Part shown: in pieces, positions 37,750-47,505 of the stretch | How positions within the stretch are numbered: the stretch's first letter is position 1 | How the letters are laid out: every line of letters starts with the position of its first letter | DNA from: Halanaerobium saccharolyticum | GTDB lineage: Bacteria > Bacillota > Halanaerobiia > Halanaerobiales > Halanaerobiaceae | Direction of reading: 5' to 3' | Assembly: GCF_003053565.1 (NCBI RefSeq) | Contig: NZ_QAXS01000005.1 | Coordinates: 1-64,000 of the forward strand | DNA: 64,000 nucleotides | Made by a program: the position numbers and the translations under genes | Notes under the pieces: generated by a model | Database searches by the model: none | Told to the model about the DNA's origin: nothing | The model's input: the letters and a program-made list of their open reading frames with translations, nothing else

Positions 37750-38517
37750 TTAACTATTCATTTTCCTGATTGTATACAGAAATGATAATGATTTAGGACT
37801 TAAGTCCAGATGATAGACTAAAAATTTTTCTGTCAGCTGATTGAGCTTTTCTATAATTTCTTCGGAAAATTGGGCAGACTTAAGCTGAGAAAATTCAGCA
37901 AAAGTTATTTTATAGAGAGCTCTCATTTCATTTAAGCTAAAAAGGGTATACTTAAAATCTTTTTTATTAAAACAATTTTTACAGATTGAGCCCCCCTCTT
38001 CAACACTGAGTGGGGTTGAACTTTTGAGATCAACTTTTTCTCCACAGATAGTACAATTCTCAATTTCAGGTTTAACCCCCAGCAAAAGCAGTAATTTAGC
38101 CTTAAAAACAGTCAGATAAAATAAAAGCTCTGACTTTTGAGCCTGAGCCATCTTTTCTAAAATAAGGGCTAAAAGAGAAAAAAGAGCCTGATCAGCTTCA
38201 TCTTCCAGGCCGGCCCGCTCTACATATTCAGAAACAACACTGGCATAAGCCATATAATCCAGGTCTTCGCGCAACTTAGAGTTCATTGCTATCGACTCGA
38301 TATGATTTATTTTAGCCAGTGATTTTCCCTGATATAAAGTAAAATTATGATAGCTAAAGGGTAAAACAAGTCCGGAACGAGATTTTTTCCCCTTCCGGGC
38401 TCCTCTAGCAACTGCCTTTAATTTACCTCTTTCTCTAGTGTATAAGGTAATCAGACGATCTGACTCACCTAAATCAAATTGTTTTAAGACTACTGCTTCT
38501 GTCTCAAAAGTTGCCAA
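37750..38517 (-). CDS. recO: DNA repair protein RecO
   Basis: A RecA-mediator protein of the RecFOR pathway, 255 residues. It has an N-terminal OB fold (ETEAVVLKQFDLGESDRLITLY), a helical core and a C-terminal zinc finger with CTICGEKV and CKNCF. It starts with TTG behind GGGAGTTGAATTAA. The position between era and glyQS is typical; deoC is inserted between era and recO here. Confidence 0.95.
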   Translation of the reverse strand: MATFETEAVVLKQFDLGESDRLITLYTRERGKLKAVARGARKGKKSRSGLVLPFSYHNFTLYQGKSLAKINHIESIAMNSKLREDLDYMAYASVVSEYVERAGLEDEADQALFSLLALILEKMAQAQKSELLFYLTVFKAKLLLLLGVKPEIENCTICGEKVDLKSSTPLSVEEGGSICKNCFNKKDFKYTLFSLNEMRALYKITFAEFSQLKSAQFSEEIIEKLNQLTEKFLVYHLDLSPKSLSFLYTIRKMNS

Positions 38518-38533
38518 TTAATTCAACTCCCGC

Positions 38534-39217
38534 TTATTCTTCATCATCTGTTACAATTGTTACCCCAGAGCTTGCACCAATTCTATTGGCCCCTGCATCA
38601 AGCATTTCTAAAGCCTGCTCAAAGTTTTTGATACCACCAGAGGCTTTAACACCAACATCCCTACCAACTGTTTTCCGCATAATACTAACATCTTCAACTC
38701 GAGCTCCATAATCACCAAAGCCAGTTGAAGTTTTGACAAAGTCAGCCCCTGCTTCTTTTGCAATTTCACAGGCCTTAACAATTTCTTCTTCATCCAGAAA
38801 ACAAGTCTCCAGAATAACTTTTACAATGATATCCGAACTCACACCTGCTTTTTTAGTAGCATCTACAACCGCCTTAATATCAGCCTTAAATATCTCATAA
38901 GCACCAGATTTAAAAGCTCCAATATTCATTACCATATCGATTTCCTGAGCTCCGTTTTTGATTGCATTTCTGGTTTCATATGATTTAACTTCTGTAGTGT
39001 TTGCACCCAAAGGAAAGCCGACTACTGTACAGACTTTGACTGAGCTTTCTTCAAGTAACTTTGCAGCCAAAGGAACATATATAGGATTTACACACACTGA
39101 TGCAAATTCGTGCTCTTTTGCTTCCTCACATAATTTTTTGATATCATCCACAGTTGCTGTTGGATTCAAATTTGTATGGTCAATCATTTTAGCCATATCA
39201 CGAGGTTTGATCGCCAT
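38534..39217 (-). CDS. deoC: Deoxyribose-phosphate aldolase
   Basis: Cleaves 2-deoxyribose-5-phosphate to glyceraldehyde-3-phosphate and acetaldehyde. The 227-residue protein has the Schiff-base lysine in FVKTSTGFG (K162), the second active lysine in VKASGG (K191) and [10 protein letters not shown] start at ATG after AAGGAGTGG; the GTG four codons earlier overlaps that site. With cdd nearby it supports catabolism of deoxynucleosides. It is not usually in this conserved cluster in Bacillus. Confidence 0.96.
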   Translation of the reverse strand: MAIKPRDMAKMIDHTNLNPTATVDDIKKLCEEAKEHEFASVCVNPIYVPLAAKLLEESSVKVCTVVGFPLGANTTEVKSYETRNAIKNGAQEIDMVMNIGAFKSGAYEIFKADIKAVVDATKKAGVSSDIIVKVILETCFLDEEEIVKACEIAKEAGADFVKTSTGFGDYGARVEDVSIMRKTVGRDVGVKASGGIKNFEQALEMLDAGANRIGASSGVTIVTDDEE

Positions 39218-39301
39218 TTTTAAAACCACTCCTTAAATTCTTATATTTTTGCTTTATCAATATTTATATTCTACAAACTTTGTCATTGTCCTGCAATAAA
39301 T

Positions 39302-40183
39302 TTATTTATAACCCATTCTTTTGAGCAGACTATCTTTTTCGCGCCAGTCCTTTAAGACTTTAACCCAGAGGTCCAAATAAACTTTGGTCTGCATTAAATC
39401 TTCTATTTCTTTTCTGGCTGCCCGACCAATTTTCTTTAACATTTTACCATTTTTGCCAATAATAATTCCCTTATGTGATTTCTTTTCTACATAAATATTG
39501 GCTCTAATATAATAATCATCATTTTTTCTTTCCTTAACTTCTTCAACTAAAACAGCCACCCCATAAGGAACCTCTTCCCGGGTTAGGTAGAAAATCTTCT
39601 CCCTGATCATTTCTGCAAAAACAAATCTTTCTATCTGATCAGTTATCATATCTTCCGGGTAATACTGAGGTCCTTCCGGTAATTTTGAAAATATTTCTTT
39701 CAATAGATTATCTGTATTTTTGTTATTTAAAGCAGAAATTGGAATAACTTCTTTACCAACTTTTTGACTGTACTTCTGCTGTCTTTTTACCAATTCTTTA
39801 TTTGATATTTTATCAATTTTATTCATCACATAGATTATTTCCTGATCACTATTTTTAATTTGATTATAAATTAATTGATCATTTTTACCCCAGTAAGTAC
39901 TGCCGTCAAGAATAAAAATTATCACATCTATCCCGTCAAGACTGCTGTAAGCTTCATCCTGCATGTATTTATCCAGTTCATTTCTAGGTTCATGAATACC
40001 CGGTGTATCAATAAAAATAATCTGCCCATCGTCTTCTGAATAGATAGCTTTAATACTATTACGGGTCGTCTGGGGTCTGGGAGAAATAATATTTATTTTT
40101 TCTCCTATTAAATTATTAATCAGGGTCGATTTACCAACATTCGGTCTGCCAATTACTGTTACAAATCCTGATTTATAGCTCAT
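39302..40183 (-). CDS. era: GTPase Era
   Basis: An essential ribosome-assembly GTPase that binds the 3' end of 16S rRNA. The 293-residue protein has G1 GRPNVGKST (12-20), G3 DTPGIHEP, G4 NKID and a C-terminal KH domain with GIIIGKNGKMLKKIGRAAR. Its ATG overlaps the 3' end of cdd by 11 bases and follows GGAG. The cdd-era pair is standard in Firmicutes. Confidence 0.97.
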   Translation of the reverse strand: MSYKSGFVTVIGRPNVGKSTLINNLIGEKINIISPRPQTTRNSIKAIYSEDDGQIIFIDTPGIHEPRNELDKYMQDEAYSSLDGIDVIIFILDGSTYWGKNDQLIYNQIKNSDQEIIYVMNKIDKISNKELVKRQQKYSQKVGKEVIPISALNNKNTDNLLKEIFSKLPEGPQYYPEDMITDQIERFVFAEMIREKIFYLTREEVPYGVAVLVEEVKERKNDDYYIRANIYVEKKSHKGIIIGKNGKMLKKIGRAARKEIEDLMQTKVYLDLWVKVLKDWREKDSLLKRMGYK

Positions 40184-40592
40184 TATTTTTCTCCATTGAA
40201 CTGTCTGAAAAAGCTCCTGGAAGCAGTTCTGTACTGGTCATAGTTATTTCTTTCCCTTTTTCTGTCATCATAATAATCTCAATTTCTCCGTCAGCAAACT
40301 CATTAATTACCTGACGGCAGGAACCACAGGGAGGGACAGGTTCTTCGGTAGAACTAACTATTAGTACTGCTTCAATTTTTCTGTGTCCCTCAGATACAGC
40401 TGAAAAAATTGCAGATCTTTCTGCACAGTTAGTTAAACCATAGGCAGCATTTTCAATATTTACCCCTGTATAAATCGAACCATCTTCAGTCAAAATAGCT
40501 GCTCCCAGAGGGAATTCTGAATAAGGAACATAGGCATTTTTTTGAACTTCTAAAGCTTTTTTAAACATTTTATCTTTAATTTCTTTTTTCAT
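40173..40592 (-). CDS. cdd: Cytidine deaminase
   Basis: Deaminates cytidine and deoxycytidine. The 139-residue zinc enzyme has NCAERSA (C56, catalytic E58) and PCGSCRQ (C89, C92), the complete metal site. The ATG follows GAGGTG by seven bases; a GTG three codons earlier lies inside this site. It is followed directly by era. Confidence 0.97.
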   Translation of the reverse strand: MKKEIKDKMFKKALEVQKNAYVPYSEFPLGAAILTEDGSIYTGVNIENAAYGLTNCAERSAIFSAVSEGHRKIEAVLIVSSTEEPVPPCGSCRQVINEFADGEIEIIMMTEKGKEITMTSTELLPGAFSDSSMEKNNEL

Positions 40593-40632
40593 TACTAACA
40601 CCTCACAAAATTGCTTTTAAAACTTTTCTATA

Positions 40633-41727
40633 TTAATAAGTAACTTCTGTACCATTTGGAACCACCTGAATCCAGGTTTGTCCCCGATTAATCTCAATTT
40701 CTTCACCAGCAGCATTTAAATAAGTTATTTGATTGTCATTATTCTCCCAGCTGCCTTCAATAACCATTCCATCTCTAAACAATTTCATTTCTCCACCTGA
40801 TTTAATATCTATATCCTGTCGATCTTGATTATCTTTAGTAGAAGTTTTGACATACTGGACTATGATATTTTTAGCCTTAAGCTGTTCTCCATTTTCTACA
40901 AGATGCGGGTTATCTCCGCTATTTAAATATCTTAAATAATTGTTTTCCAGTCTATTATATTCATAAAGAACTTCATATGATCCCCAGTAGTCAACACTGA
41001 TATTTTCAGCCTTTTCAAAGTTGCTGACTACAGAAGCAGTTAAAAAATTAAACTGCTCCGGATATTCTTTTTCCTCCAGGTTATCTAAATAGTCTTTTAA
41101 AGGTTCTTCTCCGGAATAAAGGTTATGAGGAGCTCTTCTCTTACTGCTGCGCCAGAAGTACTGGCTCTTATAAAGCTGATCCAGATGCAGAATATCATTT
41201 ACTGCTAAAATTGCAAAACCATCAGGACTGGCCCCAGCATGTAAAAATACTGCATCATATGACTGTGCAGTTTTGACCAGAGCAGGTCTGGCACTTCTAA
41301 TTGGTCCAATTTTTTCTGGTACCTCCGGCCAGAAAATTGCCAGAAATCTGGTGATCCCACCTTCCAGCATAAATTCATAGACTATTTCAGCTTCTTTCAA
41401 ACCGCTTTGAGGTCTGGCGGCAGGTGAATTTTCAATTGAAACAGCCACTGCTCTTTTATAATAATTTTGCTTAATTGGCAGCCCGGTAAATGGAGAAACT
41501 GCATTATAATTGCTTTCTGTTATCTCATCTTCCTCCGGTGTTTCGGCTTCATATTCTTCTTCAATCTTTTTGATTTCTTCTTCCAGCTCTTCTTGATTTA
41601 AATCTTCCTGCTGACTGACTTCTTCCTCACTCTGCTTTGGCTGCTCTCCTTCTTCACTACTGCAGGCTGTAAATATGAGCAGTGCTGAGAGCAGTAAAAT
41701 CAGCAGAAAATATACCTTTGACTTCAT
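40633..41727 (-). CDS. DUF3048 (YerB-like) lipoprotein
   Basis: A predicted lipoprotein of 364 residues. From the chosen ATG (after GGGGTGAGAAG) it has a signal peptide ending in IFTAC, an acceptable lipobox, then an acidic linker rich in Glu and Gln (about 25-65), then a DUF3048 domain (AVSPFTGLPI...PQSGLKEAEIVYEFMLEGG, with GPIRSARP). Function is unknown for the family. It is anchored on the outer membrane face. The gene lies between cdd and the CorC gene. Confidence 0.88.
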   Translation of the reverse strand: MKSKVYFLLILLLSALLIFTACSSEEGEQPKQSEEEVSQQEDLNQEELEEEIKKIEEEYEAETPEEDEITESNYNAVSPFTGLPIKQNYYKRAVAVSIENSPAARPQSGLKEAEIVYEFMLEGGITRFLAIFWPEVPEKIGPIRSARPALVKTAQSYDAVFLHAGASPDGFAILAVNDILHLDQLYKSQYFWRSSKRRAPHNLYSGEEPLKDYLDNLEEKEYPEQFNFLTASVVSNFEKAENISVDYWGSYEVLYEYNRLENNYLRYLNSGDNPHLVENGEQLKAKNIIVQYVKTSTKDNQDRQDIDIKSGGEMKLFRDGMVIEGSWENNDNQITYLNAAGEEIEINRGQTWIQVVPNGTEVTY

Positions 41728-41743
41728 CTTCTCACCCCAAAAA

Positions 41744-43003
41744 TTATTCATCATCTTCAATTTTTAATTCTTTTTCACTTATCAGCTTTATTTTTCTAAT
41801 TCTATTGTCAATTATACTTTCAACAACAAATGTTACATCTTCCAGTTGCAGCTTTTCCCCCTGAACCGGCAGGCGGTTTAGATAATATAATACCAGACCA
41901 CTTACCGTTTCGTAATCATCACTTTCAGCCAGCGGCTCTTTTAAATATCTATTTAACTCTTCGATATCAACTCTACCGTCAAGCAGCAGTTTGTTGTCAT
42001 CAATAACTTCAATATAACTTTTTTCTAAGTCAAACTCATCCTGAATATCACCAACAATTTCCTCCAGTAAATCTTCAATAGTAATTAAACCAGAAGTACC
42101 ACCATATTCATCTACTACAATTGCCATATGTTCTTTTCTATCTTTCATTTCTGATAATAATTGATTGATTGGTTTTCCTTCTGGAATAAAATAAATGGGT
42201 TTAACAAATTCTTCAATATCAACATCATCTTTTTGCTCCAGCAGTAATTCCAGGAGGTCCTTAATGTAAATCAAACCAATAATATTATCAATGGATTCCT
42301 CAAAAACTGGAATTCTGGAATGACCTTTTTCAACCCCCATTTTTATTAATTCTTTTAAACTGGCATTTTTTTCGATACAAACCATATCAATTCTGGGGAT
42401 CATAATCTCCTTTACCAGAGTATCATCAAAATCAAATACACTCTGAATCATTTCCTGCTCTGTTTCTTTAATGACACCCTCTCGCTGACTGACATCAACA
42501 AAACGTCTAATCTCTTCCTCACTTAAAAAAGCGGAAGAAATCAGGCTTTTATCTTTCACAAAAAGATTCACTATTTTTGTGAAAAGATAAATAAAAGGGG
42601 ATAAAATTATTTCAAGATAATAAAGGGGAACTGCTGCAGCTTTAGCATAATCAATTGCTCTATTATTACCCAGTGACTTAGGAGTTATTTCTCCAAAAAT
42701 AAGAATTAATAAAGTCACTACACCGGTCGCAATCCCAACTCCTTTACTTCCAAATAATTCTATCGAAAGCGCTGTTGCTATGGAGGAAGCTGCAATATTA
42801 ACAAGATTATTACCAATCAAAATAGTTGTTAATAGTTTAGTCTGATCCTGCAGTAATTTATCTACTTTTGCAGCATGCTCATCTCCTCTTTGAACTTTTT
42901 CTTTAATCTTAATTCTGTTAACAGACATAAAGGCTGTCTCAGAACCAGAAAAAAAGGCAGATAAAAATATCAAGATGAATAAAGATAATAATTCTAAATA
43001 CAT
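41744..43003 (-). CDS. HlyC/CorC-family CBS-domain membrane protein
   Basis: A 419-residue protein with an N-terminal DUF21 (CNNM) membrane domain (about 1-185, FSGSETAFMSVNR), a pair of CBS domains (about 200-325, IMIPRIDMVCIE and EYGGTSGLITIEDLLEEIVG) and a C-terminal CorC_HlyC domain. The family is linked to magnesium or cobalt efflux and metal homeostasis; the ion here is unknown. I start at the ATG behind TGGAGGAATTAATA. The gene sits between the DgkA/PAP2 fusion and the lipoprotein. Confidence 0.93.
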   Translation of the reverse strand: MYLELLSLFILIFLSAFFSGSETAFMSVNRIKIKEKVQRGDEHAAKVDKLLQDQTKLLTTILIGNNLVNIAASSIATALSIELFGSKGVGIATGVVTLLILIFGEITPKSLGNNRAIDYAKAAAVPLYYLEIILSPFIYLFTKIVNLFVKDKSLISSAFLSEEEIRRFVDVSQREGVIKETEQEMIQSVFDFDDTLVKEIMIPRIDMVCIEKNASLKELIKMGVEKGHSRIPVFEESIDNIIGLIYIKDLLELLLEQKDDVDIEEFVKPIYFIPEGKPINQLLSEMKDRKEHMAIVVDEYGGTSGLITIEDLLEEIVGDIQDEFDLEKSYIEVIDDNKLLLDGRVDIEELNRYLKEPLAESDDYETVSGLVLYYLNRLPVQGEKLQLEDVTFVVESIIDNRIRKIKLISEKELKIEDDE

Positions 43004-43032
43004 TATTAATTCCTCCACAGTCATCAAAGTTA

Positions 43033-43734
43033 TTAAATACTGAAATAATAAAAAATTATAAATGCAATTATACTTCCTAGTAAAGTCCCCAGTACTATCT
43101 CCTTAAATGAATGGGTACCAGCCTCCAGCCGACTCTGTGCTGTCAAAAAAGCAAGTACTGAAGCTAAAGAAAGAGCAATCAAGCTCCTGGTTAAAAACCA
43201 GATGATAAGCACCGAGGAAGCTGCAAGTGCTGCATGACCACTAACAATACCACCCTTAAGTGGAGTACCACTGCTGAAAATAGATTTTAAAACAATAACC
43301 AGAATAAATATTAAAGACAGTGTAATAAATATTAGATGCAGTGGCTCATGTCTGATATTAAAAATGAGATTTAAAGATAATTCCTGAGCTTTAGTAATAA
43401 AAACGAGATAAGCAATAAAAATTGCATTGCCGGCTGCAATAACTACTGCTGCCGCACTAATGTTTTTGGCAATTCTTGCTTTAAAATTATATTCCTGACT
43501 TAAAATATCAATAATAACTTCTACAGCTGTGTTAATCAGCTCGGCAAAAATAACAAGAGAAATAGCTACTATAACCAGCCCCAGCTCTATTCTGCTTAAA
43601 TCAAAGAAAAGGCTGAAGGCCAGGACTAAAATTGCAGCAGTCAGGTGAATCTGCATATTTCTCTGGGTTCTAATAGCATGAATTAAACCAGCAATTGCAT
43701 GATTAAAACTATCAATAGTTTTTAAAATCCACAT
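43033..43734 (-). CDS. Diacylglycerol/undecaprenol kinase fused to PAP2 phosphatase
   Basis: A 233-residue membrane fusion. The N-terminal half (about 1-115) is a DgkA-type kinase with three helices and the AELINTAVEVIID signature. The C-terminal half is a small PAP2 phosphatase with VSGHAAL and SRLEAGTHSFKE replacing the canonical PSGH and SRx5Hx3D; the first PAP2 motif is not evident. The pair could phosphorylate and dephosphorylate undecaprenol (phosphate) for wall synthesis. Bacillus dgkA in the same slot lacks the phosphatase half. Confidence 0.9.
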   Translation of the reverse strand: MWILKTIDSFNHAIAGLIHAIRTQRNMQIHLTAAILVLAFSLFFDLSRIELGLVIVAISLVIFAELINTAVEVIIDILSQEYNFKARIAKNISAAAVVIAAGNAIFIAYLVFITKAQELSLNLIFNIRHEPLHLIFITLSLIFILVIVLKSIFSSGTPLKGGIVSGHAALAASSVLIIWFLTRSLIALSLASVLAFLTAQSRLEAGTHSFKEIVLGTLLGSIIAFIIFYYFSI

Positions 43735-43743
43735 TATTTACAC

Positions 43744-44175
43744 CTAATCTCTGCTGATTCCAAGCTGGGTTAAAACTCTTTCTTCTTTCTGACGCATTTC
43801 ATTTTTTTCTTCCTCACTGTGATGATCATAGCCAAAAAGATGCAGCATTCCATGAACAGTTAAATAGGCGAGTTCACGCTTTAAAGAATGTCCATATTCC
43901 TTAGACTGCTCTAGAGCCCTATTTGCTGAAATTATTATATCTCCCAGCATCTCGTCATCTATTGGAAATGAAAGTACATCTGTAGCTTCATTTTTATCTC
44001 TGTATTTTTGATTTAACTCTTTGATCTGCTGATTACTGACAAAGGCAATACTTACTTCACCACCACTATAACCTTCCAGTTCAGCAGCTGTAATAATAAC
44101 TTCCCGTAAAAGATCAAACATTTCCTCGCTGATTTCAACTTTATCCTGTTGATTATTAAAATCTACATTAATCAC
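43744..44175 (-). CDS. ybeY: Endoribonuclease YbeY
   Basis: A metal-dependent RNase needed for 16S rRNA maturation and ribosome quality control. The 143-residue protein has HGMLHLFGYDH, supplying the three zinc histidines, and DVLSFP. I start at a GTG eight bases after AAGGGTGG, overlapping the end of the upstream phosphodiesterase gene by eight bases; the start is moderately supported. Bacillus has the same pgpH-ybeY-dgkA order. Confidence 0.95.
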   Translation of the reverse strand: MINVDFNNQQDKVEISEEMFDLLREVIITAAELEGYSGGEVSIAFVSNQQIKELNQKYRDKNEATDVLSFPIDDEMLGDIIISANRALEQSKEYGHSLKRELAYLTVHGMLHLFGYDHHSEEEKNEMRQKEERVLTQLGISRD

Positions 44176-46426
44176 TATTATTACCACCCTTCATCTCTTT
44201 CAGCAGTTTATCCGGGTATTCTACACGCTGATGATAAATACCGGTTAAAACTTTAACAAAGCTCTTTACTATTGTATCCAGGTCACTCAGAGTTAGATTT
44301 GACTGATCAAGCTGGTTTTCTATTAATTTATCCTTAACAAGGCCTCTAACAAATCCTTCAATCCGATCATGATTGTTTTTATTAAAGTTTTTAGATCTAA
44401 TTGCTGCCTCTGTTATGTCAGCAAGCATTATTATTGCTGCTTCCTTACTCTGAGGTTTAGGACCATCATAACGAAAATCTTTCTTTTCAATATCATCATG
44501 TTTGTTATCCTGAAGCGCCTGCTGATAAAAATAAGAAATCAGATTAGTACCATGATGCTGTTTAATTATATCTATAATTTTTGAAGGCAGACCATTTTCT
44601 TCTGCCATTTCTACCCCATCTTTAACATGGGATTTAATGATTAAGGCACTCAAATTGGGGGAAGTTTTATCATGAGGATTTTCTCCACCAAATTGATTGT
44701 CTGAAAAAAAGTAGGGTCTTTTCAATTTTCCAATATCATGATAATAGGCAGCTGCGCGGGCCAATAGAGAATCTGCCCCCACATCTTCTGCAGCAGTTTC
44801 AGCTAAATTTCCTACTATAACACTGTGGTGATAGGTTCCTGGAGCCTCAACCAGCATCCGCTTTAAAATTGGCTGGCTGGGATTAGATAGCTCTAACAGT
44901 TTAACCGAGCTTGTCATATCAAATAAATCTTCAAGATAGGGCAGCAGACCATTTGCAAGCACCCCAACTAATAGCCCGTTAACAATTCCACCACCGATTG
45001 ACCAGAGCAGGTATGTCCAATCCTGATTCTGCTGAAGTAATGAAAGACCACCAATTAAAAAGATTAAAATAAAACTAACATTTAAACCGGCTCTTATAAT
45101 ATCTCCTCTTTCTTTAACCCTGGTAACACTAAAAATACCAATCAAGCCGGCCAGAAAAGAGGTCAAAACTATATTAAAATTCATATCATAAATTGGAGCA
45201 ATTAATAAGCTGATAAATAAGGTAGTAATTAAAGCTGTATCACTGCTGATTAAAACTGTAAGCAGTATTGACGCCATAGCTGTGGGTACCATAAAATCAA
45301 CAAAAGGATTCTGAAAAAAAGTCATGATCTTTGCAAAGAAAACCACAGTTAAAATTAATAATTCTATCAATAATAATCTGCTGTTATCATTCCAGACATC
45401 TTTCTGATATTTATAAAAATAAAAGCCAAGCAAAAGAACCAGAATAAAGCTAATTAAAATTCTTCCGGCAATATTATAATAATTGATGCCGCCTTTCTGC
45501 AGTCCCAGTCTTTCTAAAATCTCAATATCAGCTTCTGTAACTACATCACCCTTGCGGACGATAATTTCTCCCTGTCTTACAGTTTTTTCTACAGCTTCAA
45601 CTTCAGATATAGCTTCCTGCCTTCTGCTGGCAGTAGCCTCCTGATTCAAAAACATATTTGCTGCAATAACTGTTTCTGCAATTTCAGCGATAGCAAGTCT
45701 TTGATCACGCGAAATATCCATCTCCATTGCACTTTGGCGCAGTTCTTCACGGGCAGATACCAGATCTGATGGCAGAATCCTGCTGCCCAGCTTATTTTCT
45801 AAAAGATTAAGTGTCCGATCCTCAATTTCTGATAATTCTTCCTGGTTAAGAGTAATTAAGACTCCAAGGCTTTCCTGACTGAGTTCATAATCAATTTCAG
45901 CACTGGTCAGATCAGCAATTTCATTAATTTCTGCCTGACTAAAGTTTTTAATTTCAGCGTCTGTTAAATTATTCTCTTCCTCCTCAGCAGAATCTTCACT
46001 AACTGCCTCATTGATTTGACCCTGCTCAGTTTCATTTTCTTCTGTTAGAGAAATTTTATTATTATAAAAGAACTTTCTTTCAGCAGTTACTGCTGCAAAT
46101 AAACTATCAACTTTTTTTAGCACATTCTCTTCCACAGTACTGTCTTCTTCATATACCCTGGGCGCAGTATCTGCTGCCCGCTGTCTTAATTCAGAAGTTC
46201 TAGCCTCATCAATAAAAGTGATCGTCCTGGGAGCTGTAATATCGCTCTGACTTACCTGACCTGCTCTTAAATCAACCTGATTTGGAATTAAATCCAAATT
46301 CAAAATTAGAGCAACCAGAAGAAAGAAGATCACAGCCCAGATTACTTTATAGGTGTTTGTTGAAAAATCAAGATATTCTCTTCTCCAATTTCGGAGTTTG
46401 ACTCTTAATTTTTTCATAAATTTCAT
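44168..46426 (-). CDS. 7TM-HD family cyclic-di-AMP phosphodiesterase (PgpH-like)
   Basis: A 752-residue membrane HD hydrolase. An N-terminal helix (about 29-48) leads into a large extracytoplasmic domain with an acidic, Glu/Asn-rich insert (about 120-165), then seven membrane helices (about 310-500) and a cytoplasmic HD domain with HHSVIVGNLAE, YYHDIGKL and KQHHGT. Family members such as Listeria PgpH cleave cyclic di-AMP, so osmotic control in a probable halophile is a fair inference. Coupled to phoH and ybeY. Confidence 0.92.
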   Translation of the reverse strand: MKFMKKLRVKLRNWRREYLDFSTNTYKVIWAVIFFLLVALILNLDLIPNQVDLRAGQVSQSDITAPRTITFIDEARTSELRQRAADTAPRVYEEDSTVEENVLKKVDSLFAAVTAERKFFYNNKISLTEENETEQGQINEAVSEDSAEEEENNLTDAEIKNFSQAEINEIADLTSAEIDYELSQESLGVLITLNQEELSEIEDRTLNLLENKLGSRILPSDLVSAREELRQSAMEMDISRDQRLAIAEIAETVIAANMFLNQEATASRRQEAISEVEAVEKTVRQGEIIVRKGDVVTEADIEILERLGLQKGGINYYNIAGRILISFILVLLLGFYFYKYQKDVWNDNSRLLLIELLILTVVFFAKIMTFFQNPFVDFMVPTAMASILLTVLISSDTALITTLFISLLIAPIYDMNFNIVLTSFLAGLIGIFSVTRVKERGDIIRAGLNVSFILIFLIGGLSLLQQNQDWTYLLWSIGGGIVNGLLVGVLANGLLPYLEDLFDMTSSVKLLELSNPSQPILKRMLVEAPGTYHHSVIVGNLAETAAEDVGADSLLARAAAYYHDIGKLKRPYFFSDNQFGGENPHDKTSPNLSALIIKSHVKDGVEMAEENGLPSKIIDIIKQHHGTNLISYFYQQALQDNKHDDIEKKDFRYDGPKPQSKEAAIIMLADITEAAIRSKNFNKNNHDRIEGFVRGLVKDKLIENQLDQSNLTLSDLDTIVKSFVKVLTGIYHQRVEYPDKLLKEMKGGNNSD

Positions 46427-46428
46427 TT

Positions 46429-47388
46429 TTAGTTCCCACTTTCATAACTTTCATATGCTTTTATGATTTCTTTAACCAGATCGTGTCTGACCACATCATG
46501 TCTACTTAAATAGACAAAGTCTATTCCCTTAATATCTTTTAATATTTTTTGAACAGTGGCCAGGCCGGATCTTTTTTTACTGGGAAGATCGATTTGGGTT
46601 ATATCACCTGTAATTACTGCCTTAGAATTAAATCCAATTCTGGTTAAAAACATTTTCATCTGCTCTAAAGTGGTATTTTGAGCTTCATCCAGAATCACAA
46701 AAGAATCGTCAAGTGTTCTTCCCCGCATATAAGCCAGGGGAGCAACTTCTATAATATCTTTTTCCTGATATAACTTAGCTTTTTCAGGTCCCAAAATATC
46801 ATAAAGTGCATCATATAAAGGTCTCAAGTAAGGATCAACCTTTTCCTGCATATCTCCAGGTAAAAAGCCTAAATTTTCTCCTGCTTCAATTGCTGGTCTG
46901 GTCAATACTATTCTGTTGATTTCATTATTTAAAAGACTTTTTACCGCCATAACCATTGCCAGATATGTCTTACCTGTTCCAGCTGGACCAATAGAAAAAA
47001 CAATATCTCTATTTTTTATTGACTCCAAATAAAGTTTTTGCCCCATCGTCTTAGCTTTTATTTTCCGACCTTTATAATTTTCTAATATAACTTCATCATA
47101 AATTCTATTTAAATCAACAGCCGGATTTCGTTTTAAAAGCTCAGCTGCATATTTAAGTTTTCGCGGTGATAGTTCCTCATTTTGATCTGTCAATGATAAT
47201 AATTTTTTTATTATCTTTACAGGATTTTCAAGATCACCATCACTCTTTATTTTTATCTGATTACCTCTGCCGCTGAGCTTTAAGGAAAGTATATCTTCTA
47301 AAAGCCTTAAGTTCCGATCATTATGACCGAAAAAGTTTTGGGCAAGCTGATAATCATTAATTTCAATTTTTCTCTCTTTTTGACTCAA
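46429..47388 (-). CDS. phoH: PhoH-like ATPase (YqfG-cluster PhoH)
   Basis: A 319-residue PhoH-type P-loop ATPase with an N-terminal KH-like region, Walker A GPAGTGKT (134-141) and Walker B FVILDEAQNTT. It probably functions in RNA metabolism with YbeY, its conserved neighbour. It begins with TTG, seven bases after GGAGGAG. A good -10 box lies upstream, after the terminator of the preceding gene, so a new transcript may start here. Confidence 0.94.
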   Translation of the reverse strand: MSQKERKIEINDYQLAQNFFGHNDRNLRLLEDILSLKLSGRGNQIKIKSDGDLENPVKIIKKLLSLTDQNEELSPRKLKYAAELLKRNPAVDLNRIYDEVILENYKGRKIKAKTMGQKLYLESIKNRDIVFSIGPAGTGKTYLAMVMAVKSLLNNEINRIVLTRPAIEAGENLGFLPGDMQEKVDPYLRPLYDALYDILGPEKAKLYQEKDIIEVAPLAYMRGRTLDDSFVILDEAQNTTLEQMKMFLTRIGFNSKAVITGDITQIDLPSKKRSGLATVQKILKDIKGIDFVYLSRHDVVRHDLVKEIIKAYESYESGN

Positions 47389-47421
47389 ATTATAACTCCT
47401 CCTTAATACTTTTACTTATTT

Positions 47422-47450
47422 ATTATATCATATTTATTTCTTTAAACAAA
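47422..47450 (-). promoter_or_regulatory. Probable promoter of the phoH operon
   Basis: On the minus strand a perfect TATAAT (47422-47427) lies about 35 bases before the phoH start; the best -35 (TTGTTT, 16 bases away) is weak. Confidence 0.5.
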
Positions 47451-47459
47451 TTTAGCGAA

Positions 47460-47490
47460 AAAACTGCAGCCGGAGGGGGGCCACAGTTTT
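47460..47490 (-). terminator. Terminator of the NfeD-flotillin transcript
   Basis: Twelve paired positions (two wobble) between AAAACTGTGGCC and GGCTGCAGTTTT on the minus strand with a 7-base loop, followed by TT. It separates the unknown membrane protein gene from phoH. Confidence 0.75.
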
Positions 47491-47505
47491 GAAGAAGATT
47501 TGATT

